NCBI GenBank assembly: GCA_947646735.1
Contig: CANTFK010000343.1
Location: 62,001 to 126,000, forward strand
From: Peronospora farinosa
Taxonomy: Eukaryota > Oomycota > Peronosporomycetes > Peronosporales > Peronosporaceae
DNA: 64,000 nucleotides
Direction: 5' to 3'
Positions 55,708 to 64,000 of this stretch are shown in pieces. Both the position numbers and the translations under genes were made by a program. The notes under the pieces were generated by a model. That model made no database searches and had not been told where the DNA came from. It saw only the letters and a program-made list of their open reading frames with translations. How positions within the stretch are numbered: the first letter of the stretch is position 1; the number at the start of each line of letters is the position of its first letter.

Positions 55708-58700
55708 GGGACTCGAGGTGAGAGAGAGACTAAAGGAAGCGCTTTGATACAAGAAACAGTCGAGAAGATCGAGTCTTTGTCAGTGAGCCGATTGTGTAAT
55801 GATCTCCATTTCCTACCAAGGCAGCGAACGCATAGGATAAGAAAGCTCTCCCCCCCCCCCCCCTCCAAACAAACAAAGAGGCAAACAGGGTATAGGACAG
55901 CCTCGTAACGGTCGAAGTGGACTGACGCCTATAGGGTCAGCGTTAAGATTCGAGCAGATGGCGATGAGACAGTTTAGAGAGGCCGGGTCTCCAAGGACTC
56001 CTTATATTCTATTACATGAAACAAATCGATTTCATGGTTTTTGGTTTCAGACTTGAAATGCTGGAACTGTAACCTTCTTGTTTAGATACCCTGGTTAAGT
56101 CGGTACAACTACGGCTTGCTCTATGAACGACCGCTTGACAACTTTACGATGCAAATTGCCCTCATATCATCAGCTCGTATCGGATGTAATGGCCAGAAAA
56201 GCTATAAAATTTCTATAGAGATCTGCTTGAACGAGATGTTGTGGCGTGCGAGTACGTGCGATACCACTGAACGAAGAAGCATTTACAAGACACTTTGTGG
56301 CGTGCGATACCAGTCAGTCATTAAAAGCTATAGAGTGGACGGTTTAGATAAATGCCACACGCTCCATAATTTTGTCGTTCTGTCATGGAGCCCCTGGATC
56401 TTGTCAGTCTCTACGGCTACACGTTCAAAAGCAGATGTCCACGACTCTGGCAGATTATAGAATAGACCATCTGTGTGCCCCATACCCGAAATACACATGT
56501 CCATGTTCGTTTCTTTCACAGCCGGGGTGGTCCTTATATTATCGTCTGAGCAAGACTGTCCTATGGTCGAAGTCAGCATTGCTTCAATGGAGACTCCACT
56601 CGGATAAATCGTTTCCTCGTCCAAATAATTCCACTCATTCACGAAACGTTCATATCGCTCGCGTATGAAACCCACATTTCAATTTCTTCAAACCTCGAAA
56701 AGTTTCGGCTGTGCTCTCCTTTGATCCCTTTGAGATTCCCTGATCAGGGTCGACTAATGTCTCTAGCAGTAGATGGAAGGCTTAACAGAGACTGATTTGA
56801 ATCACCTTGGCTTACTTTGAGTAGCCACCGAAAGGATCTCGCCGAAATAATGCAGAACATGAGGGTAATTATAGGATTTGTGCCTCCAAGGGGATGAGCC
56901 TAGTGTGAGAAATGCATCACCGTGGCACACTCCACGAATATAGTCGAAGCTGTCGTCACATTGTCTTCGCTCCACGGTTTTTTACGTACATATATGAAAA
57001 TGCTATCCGTGTCTGCGAGGCGTGCGAAAGCTTAGGCACGTCATAGGAAAGGCAAACACTTACAAAATGATCAGAGGTTTAGGATCGGCTTATCAATGCG
57101 CAACTATGACGTAATATTCAAGTGCATGAATAGAATGGCCCTTGTTTCCCATCTGTAACGTGTGTTATCAGACCTTTAGCAGCCGTGACTTCATTCATTG
57201 CAAAACCTCAGCTCTCATTGAGTAATGAGCGCTTTTTACTCCTAAAGTCGCATCTTAGAATCGATCTAGCTAGCAGTCGGCCGTATCATTTATACCGATA
57301 CTGAACTAATGCTAGTACTGATGTTGATGGTCGCTATAAAGATGTGATACGGTTCAGTAGTGATGACTGCTGAAGGCGTTGGCTTGATGCCCACCACTCG
57401 TCTGACTCGCGAAGAGATCGCCTTGTAAAATGGCTCGAGCGCACCACGACATTACTACTTTAACCTTTTGTATGAGACGTTGTTACGTCTGTCGGGGGAC
57501 CTGTTAACTGTTCACGAAACTTTTTCATCTCTACAAAAACAAATTGATTCGGCACGTCGCTGCCAAGTTCAGTCGTCGATTGAGTCGCATATTAACTGTG
57601 CTGGCTCGAGTTTTCTCCGACTATACTTTGCCGTTCTGGTCGATGGAAGCGAGATGAACTTTGTCGAGAAATTTCATCGATTTGTGTTCCAGCGAAACGA
57701 GACAAGGGCTTCATGTGAATCTCTCACTCACGATTACATCTCTTCATTAGCATAAAAATTATTTAGTAAGAGTATCTTCCTTTCGGCTTTTGAATCAATG
57801 AGTTGATGATACAGACTTTTGGAAGAGGTGGCAGATACATGATTTGACTTAATCATTATAATACAAAGAGCCACAATCGCTACTCTTCCAAGAAACTCTT
57901 TCATATATTTTAAAAGAAGACTATTACTTTTTATGACCCTCAATGCGATATATTTACATGACGAACTTATGATCTCTTTGATATTGGGGTAATGGACCAA
58001 ACATAAGCGTAATGAGACTATCAATCAGCTCCATTTATTCCAGATGGAAACTTGTCACTTTTAATCATTGCTTGCTTCAATCGATTCGATTACACACGCG
58101 CCTGCATTGTTGCTGTTCGCATAAACAAAGAGATGCAAAGCTACAGCATTGAGGAGTACGCATAATTAACTAAAAGGAGTACAAGCTTGATGCGTCGCTT
58201 GACTTCATGGTCGTCAAAAACATTCGCTATAATTAATTGTATGTCAACAGCATCTCTTTCAAATATAATAAATGATCTTTCTACAATAATAATAACATTA
58301 TCTATATTTAATTTTACTACGTCAGTCTGATAAAATAAGATATAAAAAATTATATTTAGAAATTGGATGTATATTACAAGATGAGAAAATAAAAAATATG
58401 AAGGCGTATACTATACGGATCGACATGAGTGGCTTTATGGCTTGGGAATTGATCAATAGTATAATGTCGAACGGTTAGCCAGCACATTAAACGGACATCC
58501 CTCCTATTCATGTCGAACAAAAACAATTTCGAATCGTAGCGAGAAAATGAAACACAGCTAGAAAGATTGAGTGTCTTGGTAGGCCAAGTTGCGACTATCA
58601 ATAGGATATTGTAATGTGAGACGAGACGACAAACTTTACTTCGATCTGGTCAGATAGATCCAAGTATGCAGTGCGTATAATATCATTTGTTCAAATTTGC

Positions 58701-59465
58701 ATAGCCCATTTCAGCACTATTGCGTCACCTCATGCCTTCTATGCTCCTTCCTATTCTACGAAATTTCACATGAGCTCCGACGTGGTTATAGCTTATATTT
58801 ACGATTAGTTTCTCCACCGTTGTCGTCATTTTTAATCTAGCCGTCACATTAGTAATTGGATGACGTATTCTATCAGTTATTGTTAAATCCAGCCTCTCTT
58901 TTCAATTGGTCAATTCACAAAATATCTCACGCGATCATTCGCTAAAACCCATACAAATCATTGCTCACGTACGTCCTGACGTGGTGCGAATGAAATGGCT
59001 TTATATTGCACTGTCATGCTTGTCACACGACCAAGCGTATTTATTGGCTGTTTGGCAGATTACACATATCCACACACATTCACTCTGCCGTACATATTCT
59101 ATCACCGTTTCCTTGTTACTTGTTGTTTCTTGTATTAAAATTAAATTGCAGCACTACAGTTTCTTTTTCAGCCATAATATATTTCTCTCCCATTGTCATG
59201 CCATCGGACAGTCGTCTACAATCCTTTAGAGATTATTATTTAGAATAAGTGTTTACGCCCATCTCCATTTAATTTTAGTAGAAGCGACAGAAACGGTCTC
59301 TCCTTGTATACAATTACCAAGTTGTTTTTATTTTGGGTTCATTGCACTGATGGCTACATGATGCATATCACCCGCTACCTACACCTCATAATTCCATTAG
59401 CTCTTACTTGCACAAGGTCGACGTATTTTCGAGCCAATTATCATTTTATATCGATTCTACTACGT
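55708..59465. other. Long intergenic region
   Basis: A run of about fourteen C lies near 55849-55862, in the leader region of the glycosyl hydrolase. Frames at 56328-56675 (minus, 115 codons) and 57468-57755 (plus, 95 codons) have ordinary composition but no motif I know. 57760-58900 is AT-rich with no coding signal. The segment just before 59466 should contain the transporter promoter. Confidence 0.35.
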
Positions 59466-61022
59466 ATGGCACCCGGTCCTTTATCTCGTTCGAGTAATCC
59501 GTTTGTTCAGCCCGTTCTCGCTGTCGTACATACGTGCGGTATCACGTTTTCACCAGTTAAACGTGGTTCACGTGACATTATCGATACTCTCAAGTATCAA
59601 TGCGACTGCGCCCCTCGTTCTGTTTCAATGGGCGAATACGTGGCCAGTCCACGCGTTACATCTGGCAAGATACAGACTTTTGCAAAGGAGTCGGACTATC
59701 TATTGCCTGAGCCATCCTACGCCATTAATGTGCACAAAACGGAAGCAAAGGAGCAACAACAACAGCAACAACAGCAGCAGCAACGCTCTGCTAGTTCACT
59801 CTGGGGGTCCACATTTACATTAACCAATACAATACTAGGCTCCGGGACTCTTGCTGTCCCATTTGCTATTGCATCGAGTGGTTGGCTCTTGGGTAATGTC
59901 ATTATGCTGATTATTGCAATGATTACACGATATTCGGTACATTTGTTGTTATCCGCAAGTGATTGCGCGGGGAAGAATTGTGCCAAGACGTACGAAAGTC
60001 TTGGACACTTTACTATGGGTGCATTTGGTACCAGATTGGCAGAATTTACCTTTATTTTTGGAGGATTCGGGACCCTTGTAAGCTATTTGATCTTTGTCAC
60101 GGACTTGTGTGCGGCTGTCGTGGCCGTTTCAACACATGACAAGTGGATGATTGCGGTAACTCTGGTTGCTACAGTAATATTTCCACTGTCACTGAGCCGC
60201 CGTATTGGCAAATTGTGGCTAGCGTCAATTCTTGCTATTCTTTCGATCGGCTACGTCGTGGCATTTGTTGCTGTTGCATTCCTAGCTGTGTATAATACTG
60301 AAGGACCTGTAGATGCTCCAGGGGTGCAAGCAATTCGGCTGGAGCCGGGAAGTGTTTACACGGTGACACTTTTGGTCTCTGCATTTGCATGCCATAACAC
60401 GGCATTGCCAGTGTATGAAGAGCTCAAGGACCGTACGTTACCAAGAATGAATCGGGCTGTCGGTGGTGCAATTAGTATTGCATTTGTGCTTTACGAAGTC
60501 ATTTCGCTCTGCGGATATCTGCAATTCGGGTCGGACACAAAGGACAACATTTTACTCAACTTTTCTCCAGAGTACGTGAATCAGCACAAGTCAGTGGCAG
60601 TGCCTTTGCTGATTGGACAATTGTGCATGGCACTGGCACTAGTTCTTACCACGCCAATTGCCATGTGGCCCTTCCGTTCATGCGTTTTGAGCGTGTATTT
60701 ACGTGTGAAGAATGGTGTGCAGACCCCCAGCCACAAAGCGACGTACAAAGAGTACGTGGGGGTCACGGTGGTAAGCCTGGCGCTGATCCTGACTTGCAGC
60801 ATCTTTGTGCCTTCTGCCAAGATTCCGCTGAGTATCGTGGGCTCCGTATCAGGGTCTCTGTTGATTTTCATCATGCCAGCGTTGTTTTTCTTGTTGCAGT
60901 CGAGTGGTCCGATGTTAAGTCGTGAGCATGTGGGCCCACTACTCATGCTCGTCGCAGGGATTGTCGTCGGAATTGTCGGTCTCTCCTTGACACTGTTCAA
61001 GTTGTATCGCGAATACTATTAA
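59466..61022 (+). CDS. Amino-acid transporter, AAAP (SLC38/AVT-like) family
   Basis: The frame is open from 59304, but I prefer the ATG at 59466 (518 codons); another candidate is at 59628, because the family core starts only later. After a variable N-terminus with a run of ten glutamines comes the family signature SSLWGSTFTLTNTILGSGTLAVPFAIA, then about ten to eleven hydrophobic segments (for example WLLGNVIMLIIAMIT, FGTLVSYLIFVTDLCAAVV, VYTVTLLVSAFACHNTALPVYEEL, VPLLIGQLCMALALVL, IVGSVSGSLLIFIMPALFFL, LMLVAGIVVGIVGLSLTLF). CHNT followed by the acidic YEEL loop is typical of these transporters. It would move amino acids, likely proton- or sodium-coupled, across the plasma or vacuolar membrane. 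No intron is needed. Substrate cannot be told. Confidence 0.9.
   Translation: MAPGPLSRSSNPFVQPVLAVVHTCGITFSPVKRGSRDIIDTLKYQCDCAPRSVSMGEYVASPRVTSGKIQTFAKESDYLLPEPSYAINVHKTEAKEQQQQQQQQQQRSASSLWGSTFTLTNTILGSGTLAVPFAIASSGWLLGNVIMLIIAMITRYSVHLLLSASDCAGKNCAKTYESLGHFTMGAFGTRLAEFTFIFGGFGTLVSYLIFVTDLCAAVVAVSTHDKWMIAVTLVATVIFPLSLSRRIGKLWLASILAILSIGYVVAFVAVAFLAVYNTEGPVDAPGVQAIRLEPGSVYTVTLLVSAFACHNTALPVYEELKDRTLPRMNRAVGGAISIAFVLYEVISLCGYLQFGSDTKDNILLNFSPEYVNQHKSVAVPLLIGQLCMALALVLTTPIAMWPFRSCVLSVYLRVKNGVQTPSHKATYKEYVGVTVVSLALILTCSIFVPSAKIPLSIVGSVSGSLLIFIMPALFFLLQSSGPMLSREHVGPLLMLVAGIVVGIVGLSLTLFKLYREYY
59752..59784 (+). repeat. CAA/CAG microsatellite coding poly-glutamine
   Basis: Eleven or so CAA/CAG codons in the transporter N-terminus. 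The mixed codons make it less prone to slippage than a pure run. Confidence 0.85.
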
Positions 61023-61831
61023 AATATATATATGAAATGGGTCTCAATCCCATTTCTCTCGTCGTATCTTAGTAATCAAGGACGTCGGTCGAGTCGGTAT
61101 TCCTTCAGCAAGAAATTTACAGAGACACGACTGTGCCGTCTATGAAGTGTCATTAACGTATTGGGATGATGTAGTTCAATGGGATGCTGTATCATTTCTT
61201 TGCTGTGGCCGCTCGGTGATTCCGTGTCCATCGATGTCGGTCATCCTATACAGACCAAGTATGAACAAGCATCCTAGTGACAAACCATTCAGAATTTGGC
61301 TCAATTCCACATAAATACTTGCCTATAAAAGGCGTCAAGTCTTTCACTTGTAAATTCATTCCACGATCGTGTCTGCAGTAAATACTATATCCACATTTCT
61401 GTAAGGAATATAAGCCTCGGTCACGTGAAGATAACGTCGCACTAGTATTCGGAACATACACGTCGAGTAACAGCAGATGCTGGCACACTAAGACCCACCA
61501 CTCTCGATATCGTCGTAAAGTCCCCACACAACTTTTTTTGGTGCCCTTTGAAAAAGCTTTCAATTTTAAGGACCCTCATCACTAGTACGAAGAACTGTTT
61601 GTTGTTGTCAATATGACTCCTCGACCAGCTGCGATACTATCGTCATTCCAGTGATTGGATGCAGTTGAAGTTCGGTGATTGGATGCAGTTGAAGTTTGGA
61701 TCAAGTAGAGTGTATCCAGAGGGTAAACATTAGGCTTAGAGTAGCGTAAGCGAACTAAGGACCAAATGAATCACTTTGCGTTTTGCATTAAAACAATCAA
61801 GCACTTCCAACCTATCCAAGATCTTTAGGTT
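61023..61831. other. Spacer and probable 5' LTR of Copia-3
   Basis: Right after the transporter stop is an AT run. A minus-strand frame (61563-61246, 105 codons) is unrecognised. The stretch before the Copia start should be its LTR and leader: a 24-bp direct repeat GTGATTGGATGCAGTTGAAGTT(C/T)G lies at about 61653-61700. GGTTATGAGCCCAAG at the start codon may be part of a primer-binding site. LTR edges are not resolved. Confidence 0.4.
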
Positions 61832-64000
61832 ATGAGCCCAAGCCCCGCCACCTCAACCTCTGCTGCCGACTACGCGTTCGCTATGGAGCACTCGTCGCTG
61901 AATCGCATCAACAAGTTTGATGGAACCAACTTCCACGCCTGGAAGTTCAAGATGCAGATGGTGCTCGAGGAGCGTGACCTGTGGGAGGTCGTCTCTGGGG
62001 AAGTGAAGATTGGTGACTTGGCGAACACGATGGACCAAGCGTCGTTCAAGAGGAAGTCTCGCAAGGCCATGGCAGCTATCTGCTTGGCTATGGAAGATTC
62101 GCAACTGCCGCTCGTCCGCTCTGCAAGTGATGCGCATAATGCATGGTCAAGACTTGAAGACCACTTCGAGAAGAAGAGCTTGGCGAATAAGCTCTTCCTT
62201 CGTCGTCGTCTCTTCACAGTCACGATGGAAGAAGGGGACGATGTGATGGAACACATCAATAAGGTAAAGACTCTGGCAGAGCAGCTCGAAGCAGTCGGCG
62301 CTCTGGTCAGTGCTGACGACCTGGTAATCACGCTGCTTGGAAGTCTCAGCGAATCGTACCAGTTCCTCATCACTGCGTTGGAATCGAGAGCTGATACGTT
62401 GACGTGGGAGCTAGTGTCGTCTAGGCTTCTTCATGAGGACATGAAACGCAAGGAACAAAGTGGTAGCGTCGACGGAGCTACCCATGGCCAAGCGTTTATG
62501 ACAAGAGACAACAAGCGCAACAAAGGGCGACCGGTGAAGAAGACTGGGGCGTGCCATAATTGCGGCAAAATGGGTCATTGGATCGCGGAGTGTCCTTCGC
62601 GAGGCCAAGACAACACGGAACAATACCGATCGCATCGCGCCAACGTCGCTCAGAACGACAATGACGGCGACTATCTATTTTCGGTTAGCTGGAGTAAAAG
62701 CACCGACAACGCGGATGAAGTGTGGCTGGTCGACTCAGGAGCGACGCAGCACATGACGTGCTCCAAGAAGTTCATGACAAACTACAAGCTCTTCTCTCCA
62801 ATTGACGTACACCTTGCAGACGATGGTGTCGTGCAAGCAATTGGATGTGGTGACATAATGATGTCAATGAAGACCCCGAAGGGTATCAAGAAGGGTGTAC
62901 TGACGAAGGTGTGGCACATTCCCAAGCTATCCCGCAACCTTTTCTCGGTCGGTCGATTTACTAAGGACGTCGGTCCTGTAACATTCGACACGGATGGCTG
63001 TTTTGCCGAAGCGAATAGCATGAAGTGGAAGATCGGAGCTCGTGAGGGTAAAGGTCTCTTCAAGCTTCAAATGACGCCACTTCTGGGAGATGAAGCCAAT
63101 GCAGTCAAGTCGTCGGGATGTTATGGGGACACCAAGTCGTACCTCTGGCACCTTCGACTTGGTCATTTGGGCCACGATGGACTTGATACCATCGTGAAGA
63201 AGAAACTTGGTGTTGGAATCAACATAACGTCTGTCGAAGACTGGGATGTTTGTGATGGGTGTTCGCTTGGTAAGCAAACACGCGTGCGTTTTCAATCGAC
63301 AGCACCAAAACGCTCAACCAAGATTCTGGATGTCATTCACAGCGACGTCTGTGGACCTATGTCAAGATTAACTTTTAGTGGTAAACGATACTTCGTCACG
63401 TTCATTGACGACAAGTCAAGATACTGCGTGGTGTACCTTATGAAGAAGAAGTCCGAAGTGACCACCAAGTTTGCTGAGTTTGTTGCTCTTGCCGAGACTC
63501 AAACTGGTAATCGCGTCAAGACGCTAATTTGTGACAACGGCGGCGAGTACACGGCTGGAGACATGGCGAAGTTTTGTACCAAGAACGGTATTGTTCGAAA
63601 GTACACGCCACCGTACACACCACAGCTGAATGGGGTCGCGGAGCGAATGAACCGGACGCTCGTGGAATGTGCTCGTTGCATGCTGGAGCACGCTGGATTA
63701 CCCAAGAAATATTGGGGCGAAGCTGTGACGACGGCAATGTTTCTGCGAAACCGATGCCCAACAAGAGCCATAAGTGAAGAAAAGTCACCTTATGAGGTCT
63801 GGACGAAGAAGAAGCCTGTACTGACAAACCTCAAGGTATTTGGATGTCATGCGTACGTCCATATTCCGCACGAGAAACGCTCGAAATTAGATGCCAAGGC
63901 TTCACTATGCCGTTTTTTGGGCTACGCGGAGCATCTCAAGTCCTACCGCTTTGAGGACATATCAAGTGGGCGCGTCACCGTAAGTCGTGATGCGCAGTCT
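61832..64000 (+). CDS. Copia-3 polyprotein: Gag, protease, integrase (runs off window)
   Basis: Uninterrupted from ATG 61832 to the end of the window (723 codons). Residues 1-230 are the Copia Gag (NRINKFDGTNFHAWKFKMQM, KAMAAICLAM, DDLVITLLGSL). The zinc knuckle CHNCGKMGHWIAEC starts at 241. The protease has VWLVDSGATQHM, with the catalytic Asp at 301. The pre-integrase LWHLRLGHLGHDGL and CDGC supply the zinc ligands, and the integrase core shows D-D-E: IHSDVCGPM, ICDNGGEY and LNGVAERMNRTL. The GKQTRV and VFGCHAYVHIP blocks are standard for Copia. No lesion is visible, unlike the two Copia remnants upstream, so this may be a young and possibly active copy. RT and RNase H should follow outside the window. 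Confidence 0.93.
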   Translation, partial: MSPSPATSTSAADYAFAMEHSSLNRINKFDGTNFHAWKFKMQMVLEERDLWEVVSGEVKIGDLANTMDQASFKRKSRKAMAAICLAMEDSQLPLVRSASDAHNAWSRLEDHFEKKSLANKLFLRRRLFTVTMEEGDDVMEHINKVKTLAEQLEAVGALVSADDLVITLLGSLSESYQFLITALESRADTLTWELVSSRLLHEDMKRKEQSGSVDGATHGQAFMTRDNKRNKGRPVKKTGACHNCGKMGHWIAECPSRGQDNTEQYRSHRANVAQNDNDGDYLFSVSWSKSTDNADEVWLVDSGATQHMTCSKKFMTNYKLFSPIDVHLADDGVVQAIGCGDIMMSMKTPKGIKKGVLTKVWHIPKLSRNLFSVGRFTKDVGPVTFDTDGCFAEANSMKWKIGAREGKGLFKLQMTPLLGDEANAVKSSGCYGDTKSYLWHLRLGHLGHDGLDTIVKKKLGVGINITSVEDWDVCDGCSLGKQTRVRFQSTAPKRSTKILDVIHSDVCGPMSRLTFSGKRYFVTFIDDKSRYCVVYLMKKKSEVTTKFAEFVALAETQTGNRVKTLICDNGGEYTAGDMAKFCTKNGIVRKYTPPYTPQLNGVAERMNRTLVECARCMLEHAGLPKKYWGEAVTTAMFLRNRCPTRAISEEKSPYEVWTKKKPVLTNLKVFGCHAYVHIPHEKRSKLDAKASLCRFLGYAEHLKSYRFEDISSGRVTVSRDAQS

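Noticed and set aside
58240..58380. AT-rich stretch as a replication origin or matrix attachment site
   Set aside because: Base composition alone is no evidence; no defined motif is seen.

Overview
The window looks like a piece of an oomycete genome from the Peronosporales (Phytophthora and downy mildew group). Three things support this: a decayed secreted effector with an RSLR...EER motif pair (9303-10132, minus), short-intron housekeeping genes packed head to head, and LTR retrotransposons that fill most of the first 43 kb. No bacterial features are seen. No rRNA, tRNA or CRISPR array was recognised.

Layout. 1-4389 holds two truncated, decayed Gypsy pieces abutting at about 2072. 4390-11290 is degenerate sequence with one recognisable gene, the RXLR-effector pseudogene, and one probable lone LTR ending at 7604. 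11290-13377 is the 3' end of a Copia element on the minus strand. 13378-33733 is a Gypsy element, called Gypsy-3 here, whose gag is split by a complete minus-strand Gypsy element, Gypsy-1 (14483-26704, 4-bp target duplication TATG). 33734-43252 is a second Copia remnant interrupted by a very young plus-strand Gypsy element, Gypsy-2 (34356-42500, 5-bp target duplication TTGAG, LTRs that read identical). 43.5-61 kb is the gene-bearing part: a decayed C1q-like gene, ATG4, a giant NUP188-type nucleoporin divergent from ATG4, a secreted TOS1-like glycosyl hydrolase with a thaumatin-like front, and an AAAP amino-acid transporter. 61832-64000 is the start of an intact-looking Copia polyprotein running off the window.

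The most interesting signal is on the strand opposite the retrotransposon genes. All three Gypsy families carry a long antisense reading frame between pol and the 3' LTR, beginning near the 3' LTR and running toward pol. In Gypsy-2 and Gypsy-3 the antisense proteins share an LLF..ET.D(D/E) motif block, a later basic segment and a C-terminal coiled coil lying opposite the integrase-to-chromodomain tether of pol. Gypsy-1 has a larger, apparently unrelated antisense protein with its own coiled coil and a consensus 5' splice site at its end. I also see a conserved hairpin at the gag stop of Gypsy-2 and Gypsy-3 (with a canonical GGGAAAT slippery heptamer in Gypsy-3), a dual RNase H in Gypsy-1 whose first domain has lost catalytic residues, and a 27-bp inverted duplication that puts a hairpin and a stop codon into Gypsy-2 integrase.

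Many element frames are broken by single-base shifts. Some could be sequencing errors; I describe breaks as seen and do not repair them.
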